The translations under genes were made by a program, and so were the position numbers. The notes under the pieces were generated by a model that was not told the DNA's origin, searched no databases, and saw only the letters and a list, made by a program, of their open reading frames with translations. Source: Nitrosopumilus sp. (GTDB lineage: Archaea > Thermoproteota > Nitrososphaeria > Nitrososphaerales > Nitrosopumilaceae). From it: a DNA stretch of 64,000 bases. The stretch covers positions 62,001 to 126,000 of the forward strand of contig NZ_JAILWM010000003.1 of the NCBI RefSeq assembly GCF_025698945.1, read 5' to 3'. Positions 39,589 through 49,277 of the stretch are shown one piece after another; position 1 is the first letter of the stretch, and every line of letters starts with the position of its first letter.

Positions 39589-39885
39589 TTATTTTCTACG
39601 TCTTTTAGGATTCTTTTCATAGAACTTTTCTATGTTTTCAATCCATTGTTTTGATTCTGAAAGTCTAGAGCGAGCATGTGGTCTTTTACCATTTCTTGAT
39701 AGAACATCACTATTATCCTCATAGAATCTATCAATCTCATTTACTAGGACATCTAAAAATTCTGAAGCATCTTTTGCCTCTTGGCTCTTTGGATCTCTGT
39801 GTCTGATTATTGAATTTGCCAGCGTATCAACTTTAGCAACTTTTAGTCTGAATTCACTTAGGACTCTGTGCTCAAAAGAAATCAT
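39589..39885 (-). CDS. Small hypothetical protein
   Basis: The 98-aa soluble helical protein (FRLKVAKVDTLANSIIRHRD, EFLDVLVNEIDRFYEDNS, then KQWIENIEKFYEKNPKRRRK) has a basic tail. ATG 39885. Family not recognised. It is divergent from hisS. Confidence 0.55.
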   Translation of the reverse strand: MISFEHRVLSEFRLKVAKVDTLANSIIRHRDPKSQEAKDASEFLDVLVNEIDRFYEDNSDVLSRNGKRPHARSRLSESKQWIENIEKFYEKNPKRRRK

Positions 39886-39973
39886 AATCTAAATCCATTG
39901 AATCCACTAATGTATGTTCATATTGATTTCTCACAGAAATATCTAAATCACAACTATTCTTCAAGTAATTAAC

Positions 39974-41254
39974 TTGGAATTACCTCGAGGAATGAAGGAC
40001 TTTGAAGAGCAAGAGAATGCAAACATTGAGCATATACGATACCACTTTAAGAAACTATCAAATCTGTATGGTTTCTCATTTATGGATCCATCCCCAATTG
40101 AATTGCTTTCAGTTCTGGAAACAAAGTCTGGTCCTGCAATCAAAGATGAGATTTATTATTTCAAAGACAAAGGAGACAGAGAAGTTGCACTGCGATTTGA
40201 TTTTACAGTTGGACTAACAAGATACATCTCATCACAAAAATCAATTAAGCTTCCTGCAAAGATTTCTAGTTTTGGAGGTGTATTTAGATACGATGAACCA
40301 CAAAAGGGCAGATATCGATACTTTCACCAATGGGATATAGAAGTCTATGGCAAGGCAAATCTAGAATCAGAGGCCGAAATCATTGAATTAACATCTAGAC
40401 TGTTTGATTCACTACTACTCAAAGATATCACAGTTGATATCAATCACAGAAATCTTGTAGAGTCTTATATCAACCAATTATTTGACTCAAAGGATCCACA
40501 ACTGGTAGGGGATATTCTAAGGGCAGTAGATAAGATTGCAAAAAAATCAAAACAAGAAATCATTGAGGAATTTAAAGACAGATACGATACTGAAAAACTC
40601 GAAAAGATTCTAGAGTTCTCGCAAATCAAAGGAACAATAGCAGAAGTTGAAAAACAATTTGACACATCAACACTTGCATCTTGGGATGATCTAAAGAAAT
40701 TATTTGAATCCCTTGAGAATAGAGGAGTATCAAATATTAGAATTAATTTTGGAATTGTAAGAGGATTAGATTACTATTCTGGAATGGTCTTTGAAGTTTT
40801 TGATAAAAATTCTACACTTGGTGCACTTGCAGGTGGGGGTCGTTATGATTCGCTGACCAAAGCATTTGGTAGAGAAGACTTGGGAGCTGCTGGCGTTGCA
40901 GGTGGTGTTGAAAGAATAATTCTTACAATGCAAGAGCAAAAAATTCTTGCAGAAGCAAAACCAAACAGAGTTGCAGTACTTTACATAAATGATGAAATGC
41001 AAAAAGTTGCAATGTCTATCGCATCACTGTTAAGACTAAACAACATTCCAACTGATATTGATTTAGCAGGACGTAATCTAAAAAAACAGATGGATATTGC
41101 AAACAATGCAAGAATCTCAATTATTGTTGGACCACAAGAGCTTGAAGAAGGAAATGTTGTGATGCGAGATATGCAAAATGGAACTGAAGGAACTATTTCA
41201 CTTGAAAAACTAACCGAAGATCCAAACTCTGTTCTTAATTTAGAAAAGCTCTAG
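39974..41254 (+). CDS. hisS: Histidyl-tRNA synthetase
   Basis: The 426-aa class II synthetase begins LPRGMKDFEEQENANIEHIR. Motif 2 lies around KISSFGGVFRYDEPQKGRYR and YFHQWDIEVYG. The HisA motif is RGLDYYSGMVFEVF, with GGGRYDSLTKAFGREDLGAA in motif 3, and an anticodon-binding domain closes the chain (VAVLYINDEMQKVAMSIASL). It charges tRNA-His. Start TTG. Its 3' end overlaps the aIF6 gene convergently by 20 nt. Confidence 0.95.
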   Translation: MELPRGMKDFEEQENANIEHIRYHFKKLSNLYGFSFMDPSPIELLSVLETKSGPAIKDEIYYFKDKGDREVALRFDFTVGLTRYISSQKSIKLPAKISSFGGVFRYDEPQKGRYRYFHQWDIEVYGKANLESEAEIIELTSRLFDSLLLKDITVDINHRNLVESYINQLFDSKDPQLVGDILRAVDKIAKKSKQEIIEEFKDRYDTEKLEKILEFSQIKGTIAEVEKQFDTSTLASWDDLKKLFESLENRGVSNIRINFGIVRGLDYYSGMVFEVFDKNSTLGALAGGGRYDSLTKAFGREDLGAAGVAGGVERIILTMQEQKILAEAKPNRVAVLYINDEMQKVAMSIASLLRLNNIPTDIDLAGRNLKKQMDIANNARISIIVGPQELEEGNVVMRDMQNGTEGTISLEKLTEDPNSVLNLEKL

Positions 41255-41900
41255 TTAGCATCATAATCTCAGGGCCAGTAGTTAATGATCCAACTACTAC
41301 GCTGTGATTATTTACCAAAATTCCAGATGTGACATATGGAACTCCGTTATTAATTGAACACTGCTCTATTTTTACGCCTAAAAGATTGGCAAATGTCTTC
41401 ATATCTTCCTCATCAGCTTCTGGATGAATTGCAGCACCTGAATTGTTGGCAACCATTACTACTCCTGTCTGATTATAACCTGCAATCTTTTTCTGAATGA
41501 CTTCCACTCCCAAAACATCTCTAACGGTTTGACAGTCCTGTGGTGATAACCAAGGTGACACTACTGCTCCTTTGTCATTTGCACAAATAATGTTTCCAAG
41601 TGCAGATAGTTTAGAATCTAAAACTCCAACCTCTAAATCCGTTTCTTGTTTTAGAATTTCATATTCATTTTCGTATGCTGTCTTTGGAAGTAAGATTCCT
41701 TTGTTGTTCATTACAGATAGTGCACCAATCAATCTAGTGTTTGCCATTGATGTGTAAATATAATCAACTTCAAGATATTTTGAAAGTTTTTCAGCTTTGG
41801 TTTTTGCAAAACCCATTGGAAGTAAAACTACGCTATCGTTTACACTAAGGTATACTCCTAGGTTTGGACCTCTATACACGTCATACTTGAAAATATCCAT
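41235..41900 (-). CDS. eif6: Translation initiation factor aIF6
   Basis: The protein (221 aa from ATG 41900) is a pentein-fold anti-association factor of the large subunit. Repeats include YRGPNLGVYLSVNDSVVLLP, SMANTRLIGALSVMNNKGIL, GALGNIICANDKG-type segments (LSALGNIICANDKGAVVSPW) and NNSGAAIHPEADEEDMK. Length matches archaeal aIF6. In-frame GTG 41906 and TTG 41909 are alternative starts. Its 3' end overlaps hisS by 20 nt. Confidence 0.94.
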   Translation of the reverse strand: MDIFKYDVYRGPNLGVYLSVNDSVVLLPMGFAKTKAEKLSKYLEVDYIYTSMANTRLIGALSVMNNKGILLPKTAYENEYEILKQETDLEVGVLDSKLSALGNIICANDKGAVVSPWLSPQDCQTVRDVLGVEVIQKKIAGYNQTGVVMVANNSGAAIHPEADEEDMKTFANLLGVKIEQCSINNGVPYVTSGILVNNHSVVVGSLTTGPEIMMLTRAFLN

Positions 41901-41997
41901 ATCCACCAATTTGATCCTTGATCGTTATGAACGTAAGGAAATTACTCATTCCTATTTGATTCAAAAAACTACTTTATTCGTATTCTATTCTATCTAT

Positions 41998-42006
41998 CTT
42001 TAAATA
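41998..42006 (+). promoter_or_regulatory. TATA box of ferredoxin gene 1
   Basis: CTTTAAATA ends 23 nt before the ATG at 42029; the same nonamer precedes the second ferredoxin gene at the same distance. Leaderless transcription is implied. Confidence 0.6.
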
Positions 42007-42007
42007 A

Positions 42008-42579
<572 letters not shown>

Positions 42580-42580
<1 letters not shown>

Positions 42581-42622
42581 AAAATTATTTTCTTTTCTTT
42601 ATTTATTGCAAATTTTTTTGTT
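42580..42622 (+). terminator. T-rich terminator between the ferredoxin genes
   Basis: After the first ferredoxin stop come TTATTTTCTTTTCTTTATTT and a later run of T residues, typical of archaeal termination. With its own promoter downstream, the second ferredoxin is a separate unit. Confidence 0.5.
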
Positions 42623-42669
42623 CCCAAATCAACGATCTATTTTGTTTAGTCGTGACTAATTTTGTTTAG

Positions 42670-42678
42670 CTTTAAATA
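42670..42678 (+). promoter_or_regulatory. TATA box of ferredoxin gene 2
   Basis: CTTTAAATA ends 22 nt before the ATG at 42700, matching the box of the first ferredoxin gene. Confidence 0.6.
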
Positions 42679-42699
42679 TTATTTGAAACTAGTTCCAAC

Positions 42700-43236
42700 A
42701 TGCCAATAGATGAGAAATTTGTTGAAAATCTAGAAGTTGTTGGAAAAACAAGCCACAGTGACGGTGAAAATAAACACTTTATCTGGGGTAAAGGCAGAAC
42801 CGATGGTAATGCATTTTCAAATGCTGAAGTAAAAGCAGCATATGAGGCACGCGGTGAAGAACAAGTTCCACTTGGAATTCACGGAACAACTGTCGCAGTA
42901 GACTGGGATGATTGTACCGCACAAGGTTCTTGCATGAGTGTTTGTCCAGTACAAACTTTCCAATGGTATAGAACAGAAAAAGACATTCCAGCAGCAGACT
43001 GCTTGAATGCAACTTTTGATGGAACTGGAAAGACTGAACAAGACGAACGTCTAGATTATACAGATAAGTCACAACCAATTAGAGAACACGATTGTACACA
43101 ATGTATGGCTTGCCAAGAGGCATGTCCTGAAAAGGCAATCTTGATTGAACCATCTTACTTAGAGTACCACGAAAAAGCAGATGGTAGCTATGTAAAAATG
43201 GAATCTGGTTCTGCAAATCCACACGCACACGATTAA
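42700..43236 (+). CDS. Dicluster ferredoxin (zinc-ferredoxin-like) 2
   Basis: The 178-aa paralogue shares the histidine-containing N-terminal extension (SHSDGENKHFIWGKGRTDGN) and the motifs CTAQGSCMSVCPVQTF and CTQCMACQEACPEKAI. It differs from ferredoxin 1 mainly in the cluster-flanking residues, which could shift redox potential. Both end in PHAHD after ESGSAN or EAGSEN. A T-rich run follows the stop. Confidence 0.92.
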   Translation: MPIDEKFVENLEVVGKTSHSDGENKHFIWGKGRTDGNAFSNAEVKAAYEARGEEQVPLGIHGTTVAVDWDDCTAQGSCMSVCPVQTFQWYRTEKDIPAADCLNATFDGTGKTEQDERLDYTDKSQPIREHDCTQCMACQEACPEKAILIEPSYLEYHEKADGSYVKMESGSANPHAHD

Positions 43237-43280
43237 AGAAATTTTTTCTTTTTTCTTCTTTTTAATTTTTTATTTAGGGA
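43237..43280 (+). terminator. T-rich terminator after ferredoxin 2
   Basis: The region after the stop is dominated by T (AATTTTTTCTTTTTTCTTCT and TTTTAATTTTTT), separating the ferredoxin from tRNA-Ser. Confidence 0.5.
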
Positions 43281-43320
43281 ATCCTCAACAAATTTTAATC
43301 AGTTATCTTCAACAATTTTC

Positions 43321-43404
43321 GCAGAGGTCGCCTAGCTCGGTAGGGCGCGGGCCTTGAGAGCCTGTGTGCGCAAGCATACGGGGGTTCAAATCCCTCTCTC
43401 TGCG
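43321..43404 (+). tRNA. tRNA-Ser (TGA anticodon)
   Basis: The 84-nt class II tRNA has acceptor GCAGAGG/TCTCTGC (one G-U) and discriminator G. The anticodon stem CGGGC/GCCTG holds CTTGAGA with anticodon TGA. The long variable arm (GTGCGCAAGCATAC) is typical of serine. The T arm is GGGGG/CCCTC. No CCA is encoded. Confidence 0.95.
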
Positions 43405-43407
43405 CTT

Positions 43408-44358
43408 TTACTTTTCTATTCTTGCTAATTCTGCTAACATTGCAGATAGTTGAATTTCTGAATTTGCTCCAACTAAAATTCTATAATCATATTTTGCAAT
43501 TATTTCTAAAATATCAGCTAGTTTTTCATGCTTTGATTTGAAAACTGCAGAATTGATGTATTTGAGAAAATCTGATTCTGACATTCCATATACTTTGATT
43601 AGTTCTATCATCTTCTCTCTTGCTTCTGGAACTTTTCCAGCTAGTGCTATCTTTAGAACTTCATCAACATCGCTAGTTTTTGTAAGCCCAGCTGATGCTT
43701 TGACATGCTCTTCTGTGATAGCACCAAGACTTGCAGTTGCTTGCAATAAATTAATGGCATGTCTCAAATCTCCTTCTGAATAATCATAAATTGCCTTCAA
43801 TCCCTTTTTATCTGACTTTACTTTCTCTTTTTTTGCAATCTCTTCTAGTCTGGTAATGACATCCTCTTGAGGAATTGATGTAAATTTGAAGGTTGCACAC
43901 CTACTCTGAATAGGATCTATTATTTTTGAGATATTGTTTGCAATTAAAATAAATCTGCAAATCTTTGCAGTGTCTTCAATAATTCTTCTTAATGCAGTCT
44001 GCGCGTCTGCAGTCATCTCGTCGGCTTCATCTAAAATTATAATCTTAAATGGAACATCACCCATTCCTGCAAATCTTGAAAATTTCTTTACTTTTTCTCT
44101 GACCATTCCGATTCCCCTCTCATCAGATGCATTTAGCTCAAGTGTGTAGTCCTTGGCATTCTCACCAAGAATCTGCCTTGAAATACACATTGCTGCAGTT
44201 GTCTTTCCAACTCCTGCAGATCCTGAAAACATAAGATGAGGCATATCTGTTGGATCTTTTATCAAAGATTCTAAACTTCCAATAATTTCTGTTTGATTAA
44301 CGATCTCAGAAAGTTTTGTTGGTCGATACTTTTCTACCCACATACCTGTTACAGACAT
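43408..44358 (-). CDS. rfcS: Replication factor C small subunit
   Basis: The 316-aa AAA+ clamp-loader subunit has KYRPTKLSEIVNQTEII, Walker A GSAGVGKTT, Walker B IILDEADEMTADAQTALRR, the SRC motif in PIQSRCATFKFTSI, and the C-terminal collar. It loads PCNA with the large RFC subunit. The first residues before WVEKYRP may start at an internal ATG (44340). The gene faces the gins23-mcm operon across a 194-bp intergenic region. Confidence 0.95.
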   Translation of the reverse strand: MSVTGMWVEKYRPTKLSEIVNQTEIIGSLESLIKDPTDMPHLMFSGSAGVGKTTAAMCISRQILGENAKDYTLELNASDERGIGMVREKVKKFSRFAGMGDVPFKIIILDEADEMTADAQTALRRIIEDTAKICRFILIANNISKIIDPIQSRCATFKFTSIPQEDVITRLEEIAKKEKVKSDKKGLKAIYDYSEGDLRHAINLLQATASLGAITEEHVKASAGLTKTSDVDEVLKIALAGKVPEAREKMIELIKVYGMSESDFLKYINSAVFKSKHEKLADILEIIAKYDYRILVGANSEIQLSAMLAELARIEK

Positions 44359-44452
44359 GAGTACCTAAGGCTCAATCCCCATTAATAAATCCGAATTGGT
44401 TATTGTGCAATACCTAGTAGTACATAACAGAAATTATCGTAATCTTATTAGC

Positions 44453-44548
44453 GATCAGCCTGAAATTAATTAGGATCAATTGATCTCACTAAATGGTTAA
44501 CAGAATTGATCGATCCGATACTTGTGGATCTAATGAAAAAAAGTGATC
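44453..44548. other. GATC-dense intergenic segment upstream of gins23-mcm
   Basis: Seven GATC tetramers occur at 44453, 44474, 44482, 44508, 44512, 44527 and 44545, among them the perfect 12-bp palindrome GATCAATTGATC (44474-44485) and a GATCGATC double site. The segment lies between divergent rfcS and gins23 and contains no recognisable TATA box close to gins23. A regulatory or methylation-sensitive role is inference. Confidence 0.5.
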
Positions 44549-44552
44549 TCGA

Positions 44553-45071
44553 ATGGAAATTGACAAAGTAGAAAAAGTGCATTCTATAGGATACCGTCTA
44601 AAGGATGCTAAAGTCACCTTAAAACAAGATATCAAATTCAATGTTGCTGGAGTCAAGACTGAAGGTACGCAAGGTGAGGTAAATAATGTGCCTCAATATG
44701 TCGGAAAAATTTTAGCTGATAATGATTTAGGAATTTTGGATTCGCCTGATATGGTTACAGAACTAAAACAGGCATTATCAAAAGAGAAGATGGTTGGAGA
44801 ATATCAAATCTCAACACTTGATCCACATTTTTACATTAAACTAAAAGAGTCAATCAGAGAATTAGAGGGAAATGATTTTGATAAAGTAGAAAGCATGATG
44901 CTAGAATTATTTAGAATGAGAAGAGGAAAACTGGTAAAACTTGCAGACTCTATCAAACTAAATTCAGAATTATATAACAAACTAACAGTTGAAGAAGTAA
45001 TTTTCTACAAAACGATTTATGAAAACAGTGTGGAGTTTGAAAAACAAATTAGAGGAGATCTAAATGAGTAA
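44553..45071 (+). CDS. GINS complex subunit (Gins23 type)
   Basis: The 172-aa protein has an N-terminal beta-rich B domain (VTLKQDIKFNVAGVKTEGTQ, GEVNNVPQYVGKILADND) followed by a helical A domain (HFYIKLKESIRELEGNDFDK, VESMMLELFRMRRGKLVKLA). The B-then-A order marks the archaeal Gins23 (PSF2/PSF3-like) subunit. GINS links MCM to primase or Cdc45/RecJ at the fork. Its end overlaps the mcm start by 8 nt. Confidence 0.85.
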   Translation: MEIDKVEKVHSIGYRLKDAKVTLKQDIKFNVAGVKTEGTQGEVNNVPQYVGKILADNDLGILDSPDMVTELKQALSKEKMVGEYQISTLDPHFYIKLKESIRELEGNDFDKVESMMLELFRMRRGKLVKLADSIKLNSELYNKLTVEEVIFYKTIYENSVEFEKQIRGDLNE

Positions 45072-47151
45072 CGCTCAAACAAGTACATTTACAGATTCAG
45101 CATTATCTGATAGAGTAAAGGATTTTCTAACTAGATTCAAAAACAAAGAAGGCGTCTACAAATATGTAGAAGCAATCGATGAGATGATGCCCAAGAATAC
45201 CAAATTCATTAACGTTGATTACAATGACTTGGTAGTAGAACCAGAAATTACAGTAATATTTGCTCAGAATCCAGATAGAATCTTTGATGCATTTGCTAGA
45301 GCAATCAAGGAAGCACTCCAAACAAGGTTTCCTGATTATGCAGAGAAAATAAAAGATGAAGTAAGAGTCAGATTAGTTAATTTTCCATTAGAACGAAGTC
45401 TCAGACAAATCAATGCCGAAACAATTGGACATCTTACAAGTGTTTCAGGAATGGTTGTTAGAGCTTCAGAAGTAAAACCGCTTGCAAAAGAGCTTGTCTT
45501 TGTATGTCCTGATGAACATCCAACTAAAGTAATTCAACTAAAAGGTATGGATGTAAAAATTCCAGTTGTATGTGATAATCCAAATTGTAAACATAGAGAC
45601 TTTGAGCTAAAACCAGAAGCTAGTAAGTTTATTGATTTTCAAATTCTAAGATTGCAAGAATTGCCTGAGGATTTGCCTCCAGGACAATTACCTCATTATA
45701 TTGATGTCACAATTAGGCAGGATTTAGTAGATAATGCAAGGCCAGGAGATAGAATTATTCTTACTGGTATTGTAAGAATTGAGCAAGAATCAGTTGCTGG
45801 AATTCAGAGAGGCCATAGTGGATTATACCGATTAAGAATTGAAGGAAATAATATTGAATTTTTGGGTGGACGTGGAAACAAGTCTGATAGAAAAATTGAG
45901 AGGGAAGAAATTTCTCCTGATGAAGAAAAGATGATCAAAGCATTAGCTCAGACCTCAGATGTTTATCAGAGATTAATTGATTCATTTGCACCACATATTC
46001 AGGGTCAATCATTAATCAAAGAAGCTATCTTGTTACTAATTGTAGGTTCAAACCAAAGATTGCTTGGTGATGGGAGTAAGATTAGAGGAGACATCAATGT
46101 CTTTCTAGTTGGAGATCCTGGTACTGCAAAAAGTGAAATGCTAAAGTTTTGTGCAAGAATTGCACCAAGAGGTTTGTATACATCTGGTAGAGGTTCTACT
46201 GCTGCAGGTTTGACTGCTGCTGTAGTTAGAGATAAAACTGGAATAATGATGCTCGAAGCTGGCGCTGTTGTTTTAGGTGATCAAGGACTAGTCAGTATAG
46301 ACGAATTTGACAAGATGAAACCTGAAGACAGAAGTGCATTACACGAAGTTATGGAACAACAGTCTGCAAGTATTGCAAAAGGTGGAATTGTTGCAACACT
46401 TAATGCTAGAACATCCATCTTGGCTGCTGCAAACCCCATGTACGGAAAATATGATCCATTCAAAAATATTACAGAAAATGTAAACTTGCCAATCCCATTA
46501 CTTACAAGATTTGACTTGATATTTGTTGTAAGAGATATTCCAACTAAAGAAAAAGATGAAAAGATTGCAAGACACATCATTCAATTACACACCCCGCAAG
46601 GAACTGACAAACGTTCTGTAATTGATGTTGATTTACTTACAAAATATCTTGCATATGCAAAACGTTCAGCTCCAGATTTAACAAAAGAAGCAGAAGAGAA
46701 AATTCTATCTTATTATCTTCAGATGAGAAACGTAGAATCTGAAGAAATGATTACAGTTACGCCTAGACAATTAGAGGGAATCATCAGATTATCTACTGCT
46801 AGAGCAAGATTGCTCATGAAAGACAAGGTAGAAGAGGAAGACGCAGATCGTGCCATTTTCCTAATTGAGAGTATGCTCCAGGATGCTGGCGTTGATGTTA
46901 ATACTGGTAAAGTCGATCTTGGAGTTCTCCAAGGAAGACCAAGAAGTGAAGTATCAAAGATGCAACTATTCATGGATATACTCAAAGGACTAGAAGGAGA
47001 CAACAAAGTGCCAGTAGAAGAGAAGACATTTGTCAAAGAACTAGAAAAGAGCGAGAAATTCACTGAAGAAGAGGCAAGAAATTACATTAGAAGAATGCTC
47101 AGAGAAGCATCTATTTATGAATCAAAACCCGGTCACTATAACCGAGTATGA
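45064..47151 (+). CDS. mcm: MCM replicative helicase
   Basis: The 695-aa protein has an N-terminal domain with a zinc motif (FVCPDEHP ... CDNPNCKH) and OB fold. The AAA+ core has Walker A VGDPGTAKSEMLKF (about residue 350), Walker B LVSIDEFDKM (about 410), the arginine finger region LLTRFDLIFVVRD and the sensor helix EVMEQQSASIAKGG. A winged helix closes the chain (EEARNYIRRMLREASIYESK). Overlaps gins23 by 8 nt and hel308 by 4 nt. Confidence 0.96.
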   Translation: MSNAQTSTFTDSALSDRVKDFLTRFKNKEGVYKYVEAIDEMMPKNTKFINVDYNDLVVEPEITVIFAQNPDRIFDAFARAIKEALQTRFPDYAEKIKDEVRVRLVNFPLERSLRQINAETIGHLTSVSGMVVRASEVKPLAKELVFVCPDEHPTKVIQLKGMDVKIPVVCDNPNCKHRDFELKPEASKFIDFQILRLQELPEDLPPGQLPHYIDVTIRQDLVDNARPGDRIILTGIVRIEQESVAGIQRGHSGLYRLRIEGNNIEFLGGRGNKSDRKIEREEISPDEEKMIKALAQTSDVYQRLIDSFAPHIQGQSLIKEAILLLIVGSNQRLLGDGSKIRGDINVFLVGDPGTAKSEMLKFCARIAPRGLYTSGRGSTAAGLTAAVVRDKTGIMMLEAGAVVLGDQGLVSIDEFDKMKPEDRSALHEVMEQQSASIAKGGIVATLNARTSILAAANPMYGKYDPFKNITENVNLPIPLLTRFDLIFVVRDIPTKEKDEKIARHIIQLHTPQGTDKRSVIDVDLLTKYLAYAKRSAPDLTKEAEEKILSYYLQMRNVESEEMITVTPRQLEGIIRLSTARARLLMKDKVEEEDADRAIFLIESMLQDAGVDVNTGKVDLGVLQGRPRSEVSKMQLFMDILKGLEGDNKVPVEEKTFVKELEKSEKFTEEEARNYIRRMLREASIYESKPGHYNRV

Positions 47152-49277
47152 AGATAGAGAAACTAAAACTTCCTGAATCAGCAATTGAATTTCTAAAATC
47201 TCAAGGTTTTGAAAAACTATATCCACCACAAGAAGATAGTGTAAAGTCTGGATTATTAGATGGAAAAAGCATTCTGGTTTCTGCACCAACTGCAAGTGGT
47301 AAGACACTCATTGCAATGATTGGCATTCTTAATTATCTGTCAAAGAATACTGGTAAAGTAATCTACCTTAGTCCCTTGCGAGCATTAGCTGCTGAAAAGT
47401 TTTCAGAATTTAAAAAATTAGAAAAAGTCACACTAGGAAAAAAAATCAAAGTAAGTATCTCTACAGGAGATTTTGAAAATATTGAAAAGAATCTGGAGAA
47501 AAGTGATGTCCTAGTTTTAACAAATGAAAAAATGGATTCAATTATTCGTCACGGAGCTGAATGGGTTGACGAGATTGGATTGGTGATTGCCGATGAAGTT
47601 CATTTGATTGGAGATGAAAGTCGAGGACCAACACTGGAGATGATATTAACACAACTAAAACTATTAGAATCAAAACCACAAATTGTTGGACTCTCTGCAA
47701 CTATTACTAATTCTGATGAGCTTGCAGATTGGCTTGGATGCAAACTAGTCAAAAATGACTGGAGACCTGTTCCACTAACTGAAGGAGTATGTGATGGAGG
47801 CAAGGTAATAATGAATAATGGAAAATCTTTTGAAGTTGAGCGTAGTTTGTGTGGAACACCCATTGATTTAGGCGTGCAATCAGTAAAACAAGGGGGACAA
47901 TCCCTAGTATTTGCTGAAACTAGAACTCGCTCAAAATCACTTGCAACGAAGGCAGCAGATATCATCTCTGAAATGCTACAGAAAAAAGAAATTACAGAAT
48001 TAGAAAGAATATCAAAAAAAATTCTATCAGAGAATGAACATACTGAACTAGTCAAAACCTTAGCATTTTTGGTAAAAAAAGGAGTTGCATTTCATCATGC
48101 AGGACTCAATCAGAATTGCAGAGAAGCAGTAGAGACAGAATTTCGAAAAGGAACAATAAAACTATTATCATCTACCCCAACACTAGCTGCAGGAGTTAAT
48201 CTTCCAGCAAGACGAGTAGTGATATCTAATATCAATAGGTATAATGCTAAAGTTGGTGCAAACAGACCAATTAGTATATTGGAATACAAACAACTCTGCG
48301 GTAGAGCAGGAAGACCTCAGTATGATGATTTTGGTGAATCAATAATTGTTGGAAATGGTAACGCTGAAGATCTAACTGATTACTACATTTATGGAGAACC
48401 AGAACCAATTATCTCAAAAATTACTGAAGACAAATCACTACGAACTCACATACTTGCTGTAATTGTGACTCATCCAGGAATTAAAAAAGAAGAAATTCTG
48501 GAATTTTTTATGCAGACACTTGGTGGTTTGCAATCACGAAAATTAACAATAAAGTTTGCCTTAGATATCTCTTTGAGATTTTTATCAAGTGAATTTTTGG
48601 TTGTAAAGAAAGGTGAGAGGTATGCTGCAACAGAGTTTGGCAAAAAGACATCGATGCTTTACATTGATCCTCTTACTGCAACTTATTTCAGAGATGCAAT
48701 TGAAAATGTATCTCAAGACCGAACTCATACATTTGGATTTTTACATCTAATTACAAACTGTGAGGAATTTTTCCCAAAGTTTGGAATGCGTAACAAGGAT
48801 TACGAAACTGCAAGTTTGGAAATTGAAAACCACAAATCTGAATTACTAGAGCCAATTTCAGAATATGATTGCTCTAGAAGTCTTTTGGCACTTCAAGCCT
48901 GGATTACTGAATCATCAGAGTTGAGCCTATCTGATAATCTGGGAATAGAGTCAGGCGACATGCATAGAATGGTTGAGAATGGAAACTGGTTATGTTATTG
49001 CCTCAGGGAGATTTCAAAGCACGTGGAGAGAGTAGATTTGCTTGAAGAACTGGATAATTTGGCAAAAAGAATTGTTTATGGAATTAGAGAGGAGTTACTT
49101 GAGCTTGTTAAAGTCAAGGGAATTGGTCGTGTTAGGGCCAGAACTCTCTACAAACACAATATTAAGAATTTAGATGATTTGGCAAAGATTCCTGTGAATA
49201 AATTAGCAGAGATAGATAAAATTGGTTCAACCCTTGCAGATAACATAAAGTCTGAATTACGAAAGGTAAGATATTGA
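47148..49277 (+). CDS. hel308: Hel308-type Ski2-family DNA helicase
   Basis: The 709-aa protein has the Q-motif region (FEKLYPPQEDSVKSGLLDGK), Walker A SAPTASGKTLIA, DEVHLIGDESRGPTLEMIL (DExH), LSATITN (motif III), FHHAGLNQNCREAVE (motif IV/V region) and QLCGRAGRPQYD (motif VI). The C-terminal ratchet is followed by a helix-hairpin-helix (VKVKGIGRVRARTLY). Hel308 unwinds lagging-strand substrates at stalled forks. It overlaps mcm (ATGA) and the downstream glycosyltransferase start, suggesting cotranscription with the replisome. Confidence 0.93.
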   Translation: MKIEKLKLPESAIEFLKSQGFEKLYPPQEDSVKSGLLDGKSILVSAPTASGKTLIAMIGILNYLSKNTGKVIYLSPLRALAAEKFSEFKKLEKVTLGKKIKVSISTGDFENIEKNLEKSDVLVLTNEKMDSIIRHGAEWVDEIGLVIADEVHLIGDESRGPTLEMILTQLKLLESKPQIVGLSATITNSDELADWLGCKLVKNDWRPVPLTEGVCDGGKVIMNNGKSFEVERSLCGTPIDLGVQSVKQGGQSLVFAETRTRSKSLATKAADIISEMLQKKEITELERISKKILSENEHTELVKTLAFLVKKGVAFHHAGLNQNCREAVETEFRKGTIKLLSSTPTLAAGVNLPARRVVISNINRYNAKVGANRPISILEYKQLCGRAGRPQYDDFGESIIVGNGNAEDLTDYYIYGEPEPIISKITEDKSLRTHILAVIVTHPGIKKEEILEFFMQTLGGLQSRKLTIKFALDISLRFLSSEFLVVKKGERYAATEFGKKTSMLYIDPLTATYFRDAIENVSQDRTHTFGFLHLITNCEEFFPKFGMRNKDYETASLEIENHKSELLEPISEYDCSRSLLALQAWITESSELSLSDNLGIESGDMHRMVENGNWLCYCLREISKHVERVDLLEELDNLAKRIVYGIREELLELVKVKGIGRVRARTLYKHNIKNLDDLAKIPVNKLAEIDKIGSTLADNIKSELRKVRY

